A DNA stretch of 64,000 nt from contig NZ_OMPN01000001.1 of NCBI RefSeq assembly GCF_900291975.1, positions 310,001-374,000 of the forward strand, read 5' to 3'. The position numbers were made by a program, and so were the translations under genes. Positions 43,617-52,722 of this stretch are shown here, piece after piece. Positions within the stretch are counted from its first letter, which is position 1, and every line of letters starts with the position of its first letter. The stretch comes from Agathobaculum massiliense. GTDB taxonomy: Bacteria; Bacillota; Clostridia; Oscillospirales; Butyricicoccaceae. The notes beneath the pieces are model-generated. The model was not told the origin of the DNA. It ran no database searches and saw only the letters and a list, made by a program, of their open reading frames with translations.

Positions 43617-44990
43617 TTGCAAACGAAAAAGGATCTGTTCTCAGCAAAAGCGCTGAAAAAACTCATCTGGCCGCTGATATTGGAGCAAATCCTGTCCATC
43701 ACCATCGGCCTGGCCGACACCATTATGGTATCCTCGGTTGGGGAGGCCGCTGTTTCCGGCGTTTCCCTGGTCGATATGCTCAACGTGCTGATTATCAATA
43801 TCTTTGCCGCCCTGGCAACAGGCGGCGCGGTCGTGGTGGCGCAGCTGCTCGGCTCCAAGGAGCGCGAACGCGCATGCGACGCGGCCAAGCAGCTTTATTT
43901 CGTCGTCACGCTGATCTCGATCGGCATCGCCACGATCGTCATGCTCCTGCGCGAGCCGCTGCTCCGCCTGCTGTTCGGCTCGATCGAACCGGACGTTATG
44001 CAAAGCGCGCTGACCTATCTGACCATCAGCATATTCTCCTATCCGGTCCTAGCGATCTATAATGCCGGCGCGGCGCTGTTCCGCGCGCAGGGCAATTCCA
44101 ATGTTTCCATGATGATCGCGGGGCTGATTAATATTGTCAATATAGTTGGCAACGCAACAATGATCTACGGCTTTCACACAGGCGTCGCGGGCGCGGCGCT
44201 CGCCTCGATGTTCGCGCGCATTGTCGCAGCGGTAGTTATTACCATCCTGCTGTTCAATCCCGCGCACACCGTGTCCCTGCGGCGCGGCACGGCATTCCGG
44301 CCGGATAACCGGCTGATCCGCCGCATCCTGCAGATCGGCGTCCCTAACGGCCTGGAAAACAGCCTGTTCCAGTTGGGGCGCGTGCTGGTTGTCAGCATTA
44401 TTGCACTGTTCGGAACAACGCAGATCGCCGCAAACGCGGTCGCAAACAATCTGGATTCGATCGGAATCATCCCCGGCCAAGCGATCAATCTCGCCATGAT
44501 CACGGTCGTCGGCCAATGCATCGGCGCTGGGGACGCGGAGCAGGCACGCCGCATGGCGAAAAAGCTGGTCAAGATCACATATCTTATTTTGGGCAGCACC
44601 TGCCTGCTGTGCATGCTGTTCAGCCCGCTCGTCCTGCGGATCTACAGCCTCTCTCCCGAAGCGCTTTCCCTCGCGCGCATCCTGGTGCTCATCCATAACG
44701 GCTCCGCTATCCTGTTCTGGCCGATCTCCTTTACCCTGACCAATGCGCTGCGCGCGGCCAACGATGTGCGCTATCCCATGTTCTGCGCGATCGCCTCCAT
44801 GATGTTGCTGCGTCTGGGCGGCGGCTACATCCTTGCCGTGCAGTTCGGCCTCGGCGCGATCGGCATCTGGATCGCCATGGTCGCGGACTGGATCTGCCGC
44901 GCAATCTGCTTTACAACGCGTTTCCACGGCACCAAATGGCTGACCTTTGCCCCCGGCCTTCGGCAGGCGGCGCAGAACGGCAGCCTATAA
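43617..44990 (+). CDS. MATE family efflux transporter
   Basis: A second MATE antiporter in the window, 457 residues and about twelve hydrophobic segments. The pattern LADTIMVSSVGEAAVSGVSL near residue 32 and the ATGGAVVVAQLLGSKER stretch are typical. The start is a TTG at 43617 with AGAGGG upstream. It lies 12 bases after the glycosylase gene and is probably the last gene of that operon. Substrate unknown. Confidence 0.9.
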   Translation: MQTKKDLFSAKALKKLIWPLILEQILSITIGLADTIMVSSVGEAAVSGVSLVDMLNVLIINIFAALATGGAVVVAQLLGSKERERACDAAKQLYFVVTLISIGIATIVMLLREPLLRLLFGSIEPDVMQSALTYLTISIFSYPVLAIYNAGAALFRAQGNSNVSMMIAGLINIVNIVGNATMIYGFHTGVAGAALASMFARIVAAVVITILLFNPAHTVSLRRGTAFRPDNRLIRRILQIGVPNGLENSLFQLGRVLVVSIIALFGTTQIAANAVANNLDSIGIIPGQAINLAMITVVGQCIGAGDAEQARRMAKKLVKITYLILGSTCLLCMLFSPLVLRIYSLSPEALSLARILVLIHNGSAILFWPISFTLTNALRAANDVRYPMFCAIASMMLLRLGGGYILAVQFGLGAIGIWIAMVADWICRAICFTTRFHGTKWLTFAPGLRQAAQNGSL

Positions 44991-44998
44991 ACAGAAAA

Positions 44999-45036
44999 AC
45001 ACCCCGAACCCTTTCCGGTTCGGGGTGTGCTTTTTA
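44999..45036. terminator. Bidirectional terminator between MATE and folT
   Basis: Perfect 12-base stem (44999-45010 with 45017-45028), T5 on the plus strand and T5 on the minus strand. Confidence 0.9.
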
Positions 45037-45633
45037 TCTTGTCGTATCCGCTTTGACCGCACACGCATCGCCTGCAGTACCCGGCAGCGCCATGTAAATC
45101 TTCAGGACCATTTTCATGCCGAAGTAAAGCAACACGACCTCCAGCGGCAGCACCAGCAGGTTTTTGGGGATACGGAGCGCGAGCAGGACATTCATCGCTT
45201 CGCCGCCTGTCATGGAAAGCCAGAGGGAGTTCAGGCCGATATTACAGAACAGGTTGATGCACACCTTGGCTCCGATTGCGCGGCCGACTGTCAGCCGGCG
45301 GGGATACAGCCACACCCCCCAGAATAAGCCGCCCATGATCGCGGTAACGGTAAAGCCCGGGAAATATGCGCCCATCGTCAGGTTACCGGCAAAATAACCC
45401 AACACATCGGTACCTATGCCCGCCATCATAGCGACCGCCGGTCCGAACAGCATGCCGATCGCCGCGTTGCACAGGAAGCCAAAACCGATGCGCAGGTTCG
45501 GCGGCAGCTTGATGGTCAGTCCGAGCAGATCCAGTGTGATGTTGACCGCGATCAACAGCGCGGTAAGCGCCAGGCAGCGCGTACTTTTCAGCTCTCGGAG
45601 AGACTGGACGAAAATATTCTGTTTTTTTTGCAT
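45034..45633 (-). CDS. folT: Folate ECF transporter substrate-specific component
   Basis: A 199-residue S component with about six hydrophobic segments for folate uptake. LPPNLRIGFGFLCNAAIGML and FGPAVAMMAGIGTDVLGYF are typical of the folate family. ATG 45633 has AGGAGG 11 bases upstream. The 107-base THF riboswitch in its leader supports the folate assignment independently. The energising EcfA/T subunits are elsewhere. Confidence 0.92.
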   Translation of the reverse strand: MQKKQNIFVQSLRELKSTRCLALTALLIAVNITLDLLGLTIKLPPNLRIGFGFLCNAAIGMLFGPAVAMMAGIGTDVLGYFAGNLTMGAYFPGFTVTAIMGGLFWGVWLYPRRLTVGRAIGAKVCINLFCNIGLNSLWLSMTGGEAMNVLLALRIPKNLLVLPLEVVLLYFGMKMVLKIYMALPGTAGDACAVKADTTR

Positions 45634-45642
45634 AGAAAAAGA

Positions 45643-45689
45643 CACCTCCTGTAAAAAATTCATCTGTTGCCACAGCGATTTAGGAGATG
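45643..45689 (-). promoter_or_regulatory. Possible anti-SD/SD pairing in the folT leader
   Basis: CATCTCCT (45682-45689) can pair with the ribosome site AGGAGGTG (45643-45650) with one G-U pair. Ligand binding by the riboswitch could thus switch translation. Confidence 0.5.
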
Positions 45690-45700
45690 CCTAAACAGTT

Positions 45701-45807
45701 GCAGCAGCGGGATGCGGCCACAATACCGCAGGGGGATTTTCGTCCCTTTCGTCCGCTGAACAACTCCCCGTCTCAGCGGCACTTAACGCATTGTGACCTA
45801 CTCTGCT
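45701..45807 (-). ncRNA. Tetrahydrofolate riboswitch
   Basis: The leader contains GAGTAG, TGCGTTAAGTGCC, GGGGAGTTGT, CGAAAGGGACG and GGCCGCATCCCGC in order, the conserved core of the folT-type THF riboswitch, closed by an outer AGCAG/CTGCT-like stem. It lies between a promoter and folT, about 70 bases before the start codon. Confidence 0.88.
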
Positions 45808-45819
45808 TTTTCCTGTTCT

Positions 45820-45847
45820 ATTGTATCACGCTTTTACGTCTTGTCAA
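45820..45847 (-). promoter_or_regulatory. Promoter of folT
   Basis: TTGACA (45842-45847), 16 bases, TACAAT (45820-45825) on the minus strand; the -35 lies within the last codons of the upstream HAD gene. Confidence 0.78.
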
Positions 45848-46640
45848 TACCAAGTGTCCGCCGGATCGTGCGGCAGACCCCGTCGTCATCGTTAGAGGGG
45901 CAGATATGCTTTGCCGCAGACCGAAGGGCTTCGTGTCCGTTCGCCATGGCGTAGGACTCTCCGACCGCCTGCAGCAGTTCCAGGTCATTTAGGTAGTCTC
46001 CGAACGCCATGCACTCGTCCGGCGCGATGCCCAAGCGGCCGCAGATTATCCGGACCGCAAGTCCCTTGTTCATTCCCGGGCGCATCAGGTCAATCCAATC
46101 CTCGCCGGAAAGCGCGACTTGGCTGGTCTGCGCAAACGGCCGGAACGCCGGCATCAGCACCCGCTCCGCGCTGCGCGAGCAGAACAGCGCTACCTTGCAC
46201 ACAGGCTGGCTGCGCGCGACCGCAAGCAGGTCGTCCGTATAGTGCCGGCGCGCATAGTAATACGACATGTTTTCCAGAAACACGGTATCTGTCCGATTCT
46301 CATAATAGCCTCCCTCCCGACAGGCCAGGATCGCGTGGGTTTTGGGAATCGATCGGGCCGCCACCACCGCTCGGACGACCTCGTCCGGCGGCATGGCCTC
46401 GAACGAGAGGAGCTCCGCCCCGTCGCAGACCATCGCGCCGTTTTCACTGATATACAGCAGTTCGTCCGCAATCGGCGCGAACAGCTCGCGCAGGTTGTAA
46501 TACTGCCGTCCCGACGCTGGAGCAAACCGGATGCCGCGCCCGCGTAGCTCCCCAATCAGGGGGAACAGGTCGGGCGAAAGCTTCCGCTCGCTTGTCAGCA
46601 ACGTTCCGTCCAGGTCTGCGGCAATCAGCTTGATGGACAT
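45834..46640 (-). CDS. HAD-IIB (Cof-type) phosphatase
   Basis: A 268-residue HAD hydrolase. Motif I is AADLDGTLLTSERKLS, motif III lysine in MNKGLAVRIICGRLG, and motif IV AFGDYLNDLELL. The family dephosphorylates phosphosugars, FMN or PLP-like compounds. GGAGGAG precedes ATG 46640. An extended -10 (TGTTATACT near 46682-46690) may drive it. It is not obviously linked to its neighbours. Confidence 0.88.
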   Translation of the reverse strand: MSIKLIAADLDGTLLTSERKLSPDLFPLIGELRGRGIRFAPASGRQYYNLRELFAPIADELLYISENGAMVCDGAELLSFEAMPPDEVVRAVVAARSIPKTHAILACREGGYYENRTDTVFLENMSYYYARRHYTDDLLAVARSQPVCKVALFCSRSAERVLMPAFRPFAQTSQVALSGEDWIDLMRPGMNKGLAVRIICGRLGIAPDECMAFGDYLNDLELLQAVGESYAMANGHEALRSAAKHICPSNDDDGVCRTIRRTLGIDKT

Positions 46641-46694
46641 GACAGGTCTCCTCCTCTTTCTCCATACCGACAGATTTCCTTTCCAGTATAACAC

Positions 46695-46724
46695 AGGGGC
46701 CGCGCTTTGAACAGCGCAGCCCCT
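46695..46724 (-). terminator. Hairpin after feoB
   Basis: 12-base stem with one wobble (46695-46706 with 46713-46724) just past the feoB stop; no clear T tract. Confidence 0.5.
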
Positions 46725-46735
46725 ATTTTCCGTCC

Positions 46736-48763
46736 TTATAGCAGCAGGCTGCCGATTTGGTACACCGCCAACGCGGCCAAATACGCCAGCCCCGTCTGGA
46801 ACGCGGCGGCGCCGAACGCCCATCTCCAGCCGCCCATCTCGCGCTTGATCGTGGCAAACGCGGACATGCAGGGCATGTACAGCAGCGTAAATACCAGGAA
46901 CGAATAGCCCGTAAGCGGGGTGAACACCGAACCGAGCAGGCCGGACAGCACCGCACTGTCCCCGCCCGCGCCGTACAGCACGCTCATTGTGGAAACTACC
47001 GCCTCCTTGGCGACCAGACCGGTCAGCAGCGCCACCGATTCCTGCCAGTTCCCAAAGCCCAGCGGGCCAAACACCGGCGCGATCGCCGTTCCAAACACAC
47101 CGAGGATGCTTTCCCCCGCGTCCTGCGCGACCGCAAGCGTCGGCGTAAAGTTCTGCAGCAGCCAGATGACCACGCTCATCAAAAAGATGACCGTGCCAGC
47201 GCGAGTGATGAAATCCTTCGCCTTCTGCCACATGTTGAGTACTGTACCCTTGAAGCTCGGCATACGGTAGGTCGGCAGTTCCAGCACAAAGCCCGAGGAT
47301 ACGCCCTTGAACACCGTTTTTTTGAGAATGAAGCCCGCGGCGATCCCCACCAGGATACCCAGCACATACAGACTGATCACGATCAGCCCCTGGTTCTCCC
47401 CAAACAACGCGCCCGCGACAAGCGCATAAACCGGCAGCTTGGCACCGCACGACATAAACGGGGTGAGCATGATGGTCATGCGGCGGTCGTCGTCATTTTC
47501 CATCGTGCGTGCCGCCATGACCGCGGGCGTGGTGCAGCCAAAGCCCATCAGCATGGGTACGAACGACTTGCCGGACAGTCCGATGCGCCGCAGCAGCGTA
47601 TCCATGATAAACGCCACGCGCGCCAAGTAGCCGGTGTCCTCCAGAACAGAGAGGAAGAAAAATAGAATCACGATCTGCGGCAAAAAGCTCAGCACGCCGC
47701 CCACGCCGCCGATCACACCGTCGCACACCAGCCCGATCATCCACGGCGCGGCCTGCGCTGTTGTCAGCAGTCCGCGTATGGCAGGCGAGAGTACCTCCTG
47801 AATCAGGTATTCCATCCCGTCGCCCAGCCAGGACCCGAACGGGCCAAACGTACACCAGAACATCAGAAACATGAAAAACGCGAAAATCGGCAGCGCCCAG
47901 ACACGGTGCAGCACGATCCGGTCGATGCGCTCGGTCACGGTCGCCTTATGCACCGCCGGCCTTCGGTAGCTGGCGCGCACCAGCTCCTCAATATAGTCGT
48001 ACAACGCGTCCGCCAACACCATTTCCTTATCCGTCTGGTTGGCGTGGCTCTGCATGCCTGCCGCGATCGTGTTCAGTTCCTCCCGTATCTTCTGCGGCAT
48101 GCCGCGCCGGTCCATCTGCTCCCACATCGCCTTATCGCCCTCGAGCAGCTTGGCCGCGTAAAACGGTAGGCTACACGCACGCAGTGGAAGCGGCCGCAGC
48201 AGGCCGGACGCGCGTCGGATCGCCGCCCCCACGCCATGCAGATAGGCCGGCTGCTGTGCCGGCGCGCGCATCCCGTGCGCCAGCGCGTCCAGAAGATCAT
48301 GCATATTCTCGCCCTTTTTGGCCGATATCGGCACGACCGGCACGCCCAGCCGCGCGCTCATCTCCTCGCAGTCGATCTCGATGCCCTGCGCGCGCACGTC
48401 ATCCATAAAGCCGAGGGCGACCACCATCGGCAGCCCCAGCGCAACAAGTTGCAGCGTCAGATACAGGTTGCGCTCAATATTGGCCGCATCCACGATATTA
48501 AGGATGCCGTCCAGCTCGTCCGACAGCACGAACTCGCGCGCGATAATTTCCTCCTGTGTATAGGGCGAAAGCGAATAGATACCCGGCAGGTCCACGATGT
48601 CAATGCCCGCCCCGTCGTGGCAGATATGACCGGTCTTGCGGTCGACCGTCACGCCGGGCCAGTTCCCGACATGCTGGTTGGAGCCGGTCAGTCGGTTGAA
48701 CAGCGTCGTCTTGCCGCTGTTCGGATTGCCAATAATCGCAATGGTTTTTTTATCCCCGTTCAT
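46736..48763 (-). CDS. feoB: Ferrous iron transport protein B
   Basis: Fe(II) importer, 675 residues: an N-terminal G domain, a helical linker, and a membrane domain with two gate repeats. G1 is GNPNSGKT (12-19), G2 has GVT (37-39) and G3 is DLPG (58-61). The G4 motif, normally NxxD, reads GFMD (118-121), so the guanine-contacting Asn is Gly. Gate cysteine motifs include GFGCTTPAVMAARTM and MPCMSAFATI. ATG overlaps feoA's stop. Confidence 0.94.
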   Translation of the reverse strand: MNGDKKTIAIIGNPNSGKTTLFNRLTGSNQHVGNWPGVTVDRKTGHICHDGAGIDIVDLPGIYSLSPYTQEEIIAREFVLSDELDGILNIVDAANIERNLYLTLQLVALGLPMVVALGFMDDVRAQGIEIDCEEMSARLGVPVVPISAKKGENMHDLLDALAHGMRAPAQQPAYLHGVGAAIRRASGLLRPLPLRACSLPFYAAKLLEGDKAMWEQMDRRGMPQKIREELNTIAAGMQSHANQTDKEMVLADALYDYIEELVRASYRRPAVHKATVTERIDRIVLHRVWALPIFAFFMFLMFWCTFGPFGSWLGDGMEYLIQEVLSPAIRGLLTTAQAAPWMIGLVCDGVIGGVGGVLSFLPQIVILFFFLSVLEDTGYLARVAFIMDTLLRRIGLSGKSFVPMLMGFGCTTPAVMAARTMENDDDRRMTIMLTPFMSCGAKLPVYALVAGALFGENQGLIVISLYVLGILVGIAAGFILKKTVFKGVSSGFVLELPTYRMPSFKGTVLNMWQKAKDFITRAGTVIFLMSVVIWLLQNFTPTLAVAQDAGESILGVFGTAIAPVFGPLGFGNWQESVALLTGLVAKEAVVSTMSVLYGAGGDSAVLSGLLGSVFTPLTGYSFLVFTLLYMPCMSAFATIKREMGGWRWAFGAAAFQTGLAYLAALAVYQIGSLLL

Positions 48764-48990
48764 CCGCCCGCCTCCAGCACAATCTTTTTCGCTTCTTCGC
48801 GCCGAAGCGACAGGCTGTATCCCCTCAGGCGCACGGCGACCGGATCGCCAAAGGGCGCGATCCGCTCCATAGTCACGACCACGCCTTTCGTAATGCCCAT
48901 ATCAAGAAAATGGCGCTTGAGCGCGCCATCCGCCGTGATATAGTCCACCACGCCGCTCTCGCCGGTTTTTAAATGGTTGAGTGTCTTCAT
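48760..48990 (-). CDS. feoA: Ferrous iron transport protein A
   Basis: A 76-residue SH3-like protein needed for FeoB function. The family pattern runs from LKTGESGVVDYITADG to GDPVAVRLRGYSLSLRREEA. GGGGGAT precedes ATG 48990, and ATGA overlap couples it to feoB. Confidence 0.92.
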   Translation of the reverse strand: MKTLNHLKTGESGVVDYITADGALKRHFLDMGITKGVVVTMERIAPFGDPVAVRLRGYSLSLRREEAKKIVLEAGG

Positions 48991-49034
48991 TTTATCCCCC
49001 TGCTGCGGCCAAGTCTTCGGCTGCATACCTTATT

Positions 49035-49063
49035 ATTATAAAATGTCCGTTTCCGCTTGTCAA
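49035..49063 (-). promoter_or_regulatory. Promoter of feoAB
   Basis: Full-consensus TTGACA (49058-49063), 17 bases, TATAAT (49035-49040) on the minus strand. No Fur or DtxR-type palindrome was recognised over it. Confidence 0.9.
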
Positions 49064-49071
49064 TGCGGCAG

Positions 49072-49101
49072 AAGGGCTTCCGCCCTACAGCGGAAGCCCT
49101 T
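49072..49101 (-). terminator. Hairpin after the VanZ gene
   Basis: Perfect 12-base stem (49072-49083 with 49090-49101), short T tract, about 40 bases past the vanZ-like stop. Confidence 0.6.
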
Positions 49102-49140
49102 CCCTTTGCTTTTCAGTTGTCCGGTACGCCGCGTTTACAG

Positions 49141-49680
49141 TCAAAGCCCGCCCAGCAGAAGCAGGTCGGAAGCCGTGGCCGACACAATCACCGCCAGCCA
49201 GCACGCAAGCGGATACGCCCACTCGGCGCGCCCCTGCCGCGCCGGCGCAAGGCGCGGACACGCGCACAGTAGCAGCTTTGCCAAAGCAAATCCGGCCGCC
49301 GCGCCCAATGTATTCAGGAGCAGGTCATCCACCGAGGTCACGCCGCCCGCAACAAGCTGGATCAGTTCAATGCTGAGCGATACGCCGAAGCCGAACAGAA
49401 TCGTGCGCCTCGCGCGCCCAAAATACCGCCAGAACAGCGGCAGCAGGAACCCCAGCGGCGCGAGCAGCGCCGCGTTGCCCGCGATGTTGGCGAACACCCC
49501 CAGGCCGGGCGAAGCAGGATCGTTCAGCACCGCCGCAATATCCGCAAACGGGACCAGCTCCAGCCGCGGCGCGGGCAAGCTGCCGGCCAGCAATTGGTAC
49601 AGCGACGGCCCTGTTACCAGACCGACGCACAGCAGATACAGCAGGAGTACCGCAGCGCCGCAGAAATCCCGCCGTCTCAT
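49141..49680 (-). CDS. VanZ family membrane protein
   Basis: A 179-residue protein with four to five hydrophobic segments. The family pattern NIAGNAALLAPLGFLLPLF near residue 65 and SIELIQLVAGGVTSVDDLLL with NTLGAAAG near 104-127 are clear. VanZ-like proteins have been linked to low-level glycopeptide or lipoglycopeptide resistance, but most have no known job. Its ATG overlaps the preceding permease gene's end by 4 bases, so it is the last gene of the GntR-ABC operon. Confidence 0.86.
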   Translation of the reverse strand: MRRRDFCGAAVLLLYLLCVGLVTGPSLYQLLAGSLPAPRLELVPFADIAAVLNDPASPGLGVFANIAGNAALLAPLGFLLPLFWRYFGRARRTILFGFGVSLSIELIQLVAGGVTSVDDLLLNTLGAAAGFALAKLLLCACPRLAPARQGRAEWAYPLACWLAVIVSATASDLLLLGGL

Positions 49681-51848
49681 CCGACCGACGGCATGATCTC
49701 AGCCGTTGCCGCCGCGTCGATGACTGCCGCGGCTTCATCCGCCGCCCCGTCGGGCCGGTACTTTTCGATCACGTCCGTGGGCAGCGTGCCGAGCAGGTAG
49801 CGCAGCTCTGTCGTGCGATCGCCGTCTTTTAACGTTGCATATACATTGACCGTATCGGCGCTTTCCATCAGAGGCGCTCCGCTGCCGAGATAAAACACAC
49901 TGTTGTATATATTCATTGCGTCGGCATAAACCGCATTTTCCAGCAGCTTCTCAATATCCCCTGCATCGGTCACGGTCACGTTGCGCCAGGCCGTGCCTTC
50001 TTCATCCCTCTGCACCACATAGCCGATTTCTACCATGCTGATCTGATCCGCGGTCAGCGCCTGCGGCTGCGGCTCATAGCCGGTCAGCTGCTTGATGAGC
50101 GCCAGCGTTCTGGTATCCGCCTCGCACACATAAATTTTGCTCCAGCTTGCGGACCAACTGCCGTCCCGACTGTTTTCGTACGCCAGTTCCAGACGGAACA
50201 CCGGCATACTGCTTTCCTGCCGCGCCAGCTCTTCTTCGCGCAGCGTTTCCAGTATCTGACTGATCTTCTCCGGCTCGTCATACAGGTTGCCCAGATAGGC
50301 GCCGGCGTTATCCGTAAACATAAGCACCGCGACCTCGTCCTCAGTCATATCATCGAGGCAGAACAGATCCCATTTTTTCTGTTTGTACTCCGCGGAGGTT
50401 TGGAGCTGCACCAGCAGCGCCTCTACCTCCTCGGTCTGCGGCAGCCTGTAGTAACGCGCCGCCATGCGCCCGCCGTTGAGGCGGAACTTGAGTGTAATGC
50501 CGAAAGAGTCGTCAAACGGACCGAACTGCGCCTGCAGCTCGCCCTCCGGCGCGGCGTCGTCTGCCGCCGTCATGGCAACGCCGATCTCCGCCAGCCGGCG
50601 CACCGCCGCGATATTCTCCGGCTCGCTCAGCATCTCCCTGCTGCTGTATGCGGCAACGTCCACCGCCTCCAGCTCGCCCTCGTCCGGCAGCCAGGCGTCA
50701 TAGCCGGTCACATCCGCTTTCATCAGCAGCATCCCCCCGACCAGAACGACCAGCATCACCGCAAGGTGCAGCGGTTTGGCAAAGATCGCGCGGAAATCAA
50801 AGGCATAGATGATCTCAACGATCCAATGGAACAGCACCGCGCCGATCACCAGGCCGGGCCAGAACCAGAAATCGCCCGCAATCAGATTGAACAGCGCGCC
50901 GAACGCAACGCCCATAATCAGGCAGATATATACCTTAACGGGCAGCTTTGACCGGTCGAACGCAAGCGCCGTACCCGCCCGCTCGCTGCGGCGGTGTCGG
51001 AACAGGAATGCCGCCAGCGCGGTCACTACCGCCGCAGCGGCCAGATACCCCGCCAGCAGGCCGGCCGCCGAGCCGGTCTGCCCGAGTGTGGCAACGCCGC
51101 CGTACCGGATACCGTCCACCGTGAAGTACTCCATCACCGGGCAAAGCCGTAACGCCGCTATCGTACCATCCAGTTCGCCTGCCGACGCATAAGTCTCATA
51201 AAATTTGCCGAGCAGCGCGATCTGCAGCATGCGCACCAGCAGGGGCGAAAAGTAAACCCAGGCGAGCAGCAGCAGGGTCACGACCGTATTTCCGCAGACG
51301 ATCGTTGTCAGCACGGCCAGCGCATAAATGAGCAGGAAGAAAATCAGGTTGCACAGCACCGTGCCGCCGATCGCCCCCCAATCGGCCGCTTCGCCAAAGC
51401 CCATCGCATAAACGCAGGCCAGCGTGATGGCGAGCATGACAAAATAGGTGGAAAGCGTACACAGCGCGCCGGTCAGGAAGTTGTTGGCGAACAGGCGTGT
51501 GCGCGAAAGCGGGAGCGAGTGGTAAAAATCCACCTTCTGCCGGTTGTGCAGGTAGGCGAACAGCGCGACGCCGCACACGACCGCCATGATGACAAAGGTT
51601 GCCTTGACAAAAGGATTGTAGCCGAGCAGCTCGGCCACCAGGTCGAGCGCGCCCTGCCAGGCGTCCTCCATATGCTGCGGGAAATTTTTCAAATTATCCG
51701 CTTTCTGCTCCAGCGCCCGCTGCATCGACATCAGCACGGGCAGCAGCAGGGACAGGAAAAAGCCCACGCCGGAAAGGACGAGCGCCCACAGGCTGCGGCG
51801 CATGCTGTCCCCCAGCAAGCCCTTAGAAGAGAAGCTTTTTGACGTCAT
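49677..51848 (-). CDS. ABC transporter permease with large extracellular domain (DUF6449-like)
   Basis: A 723-residue protein: an ABC-2-like membrane half of about eight hydrophobic segments up to residue ~380, including FYHSLPLSRTRLFANNFLTG, and a soluble C-terminal domain of over 300 residues that is probably outside the cell. This layout matches permeases partnered with GntR/YtrA-regulated ATPases. GGAGGTG precedes ATG 51848, which overlaps the ATPase gene by 26 bases. Cargo unknown; cell-envelope stress or antibiotic response is a plausible role. Confidence 0.8.
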   Translation of the reverse strand: MTSKSFSSKGLLGDSMRRSLWALVLSGVGFFLSLLLPVLMSMQRALEQKADNLKNFPQHMEDAWQGALDLVAELLGYNPFVKATFVIMAVVCGVALFAYLHNRQKVDFYHSLPLSRTRLFANNFLTGALCTLSTYFVMLAITLACVYAMGFGEAADWGAIGGTVLCNLIFFLLIYALAVLTTIVCGNTVVTLLLLAWVYFSPLLVRMLQIALLGKFYETYASAGELDGTIAALRLCPVMEYFTVDGIRYGGVATLGQTGSAAGLLAGYLAAAAVVTALAAFLFRHRRSERAGTALAFDRSKLPVKVYICLIMGVAFGALFNLIAGDFWFWPGLVIGAVLFHWIVEIIYAFDFRAIFAKPLHLAVMLVVLVGGMLLMKADVTGYDAWLPDEGELEAVDVAAYSSREMLSEPENIAAVRRLAEIGVAMTAADDAAPEGELQAQFGPFDDSFGITLKFRLNGGRMAARYYRLPQTEEVEALLVQLQTSAEYKQKKWDLFCLDDMTEDEVAVLMFTDNAGAYLGNLYDEPEKISQILETLREEELARQESSMPVFRLELAYENSRDGSWSASWSKIYVCEADTRTLALIKQLTGYEPQPQALTADQISMVEIGYVVQRDEEGTAWRNVTVTDAGDIEKLLENAVYADAMNIYNSVFYLGSGAPLMESADTVNVYATLKDGDRTTELRYLLGTLPTDVIEKYRPDGAADEAAAVIDAAATAEIMPSVG

Positions 51849-52722
51849 AACCGGCCACCTCCGTTTCATTGATGAATATTTCTTCCAGCGTCAGCGGAAG
51901 CATTTCGCAGAAGCTGGGGTTCATGGCGTTGATCCGCGCCAGCAGCTCCTCGCGGCTGCCGCGCGCGGTCAGCGTATACAGAGAGCCGCGCTGCTCCAGG
52001 CGCAGCAGGTCAAACTCCTGCCATGCGTTTTCCGGAAGCGTGCCGGTAAAAATACACTGCAGCTTGAACATGCCGAGCTTCATCTCATCCAGGTCGCGCG
52101 AGAACAGGATGCCGCCGCGGTGCAATAGGCCGACATGGTCGCAGATATCCTCCAGTTCGCGCAGGTTGTGGGAGGCGATAACCGGCGTCATGCCGCGGCT
52201 TTCCACATCCTCCGCAAACAGGCTTTTGACCGTCTGCCGCACGACCGGATCCAGCCCGTCGAACGTTTCGTCGCAGAACAGGTAATCCGTTCCCGCGCAG
52301 ATGCCGCAGATCACGGAAACCTGCTTTTTCATACCCTTGGAGAACGTGCGTATCTTGCGGTTCTCATCCAGGCCGAAGCCGTCCATCAGCTTGTGATAGC
52401 GCGCCTCGTCAAAATAGCGGTAAAAGCGCTTGTAATAGTTCTTCATCTCCGCAGGCGTGCTGTTCGGGAAAAAGAACTGTTCGTCGGAAATAAAGAAAAA
52501 CCGTTCCTTGAGCGCTACATTTTCAAAAATATCCGCCCCATCGATGCGTACCGCACCCTCGTCCGGCGACAGGATGCCCGCCAGCATGCGCAGGAACGTC
52601 GATTTGCCCGCGCCGTTCGAACCGATCAGCCCATACACCGAGCCGTCCCGCACCTCTGCGCATACATGGTCGACCGCCGTGATGCTTCCAAAGCGTTTGG
52701 TCGCGTTTTCAGCCGTAATCAT
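51823..52722 (-). CDS. ABC transporter ATP-binding protein
   Basis: A 299-residue ATPase. Walker A is IGSNGAGKST near residue 33, signature FSKGMKKQ near 127, Walker B YLFCDETFDGLDP near 146 and the switch histidine is in ASHNLREL. The signature LSGGQ is replaced by FSKGM, which is common in the YtrB-like and bacitracin-type group. Start and stop both overlap neighbours, so the gntR-ATPase-permease-vanZ genes form one tightly packed operon. Confidence 0.92.
   Translation of the reverse strand: MITAENATKRFGSITAVDHVCAEVRDGSVYGLIGSNGAGKSTFLRMLAGILSPDEGAVRIDGADIFENVALKERFFFISDEQFFFPNSTPAEMKNYYKRFYRYFDEARYHKLMDGFGLDENRKIRTFSKGMKKQVSVICGICAGTDYLFCDETFDGLDPVVRQTVKSLFAEDVESRGMTPVIASHNLRELEDICDHVGLLHRGGILFSRDLDEMKLGMFKLQCIFTGTLPENAWQEFDLLRLEQRGSLYTLTARGSREELLARINAMNPSFCEMLPLTLEEIFINETEVAGYDVKKLLF

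Noticed and set aside
46757-47665. Plus-strand frame opposite feoB
   Set aside because: Arg/His/Gln-rich composition typical of a shadow frame; FeoB is certain.
49023-49063. Fur or DtxR box over the feoAB promoter
   Set aside because: No convincing palindrome of either type was found in the promoter.
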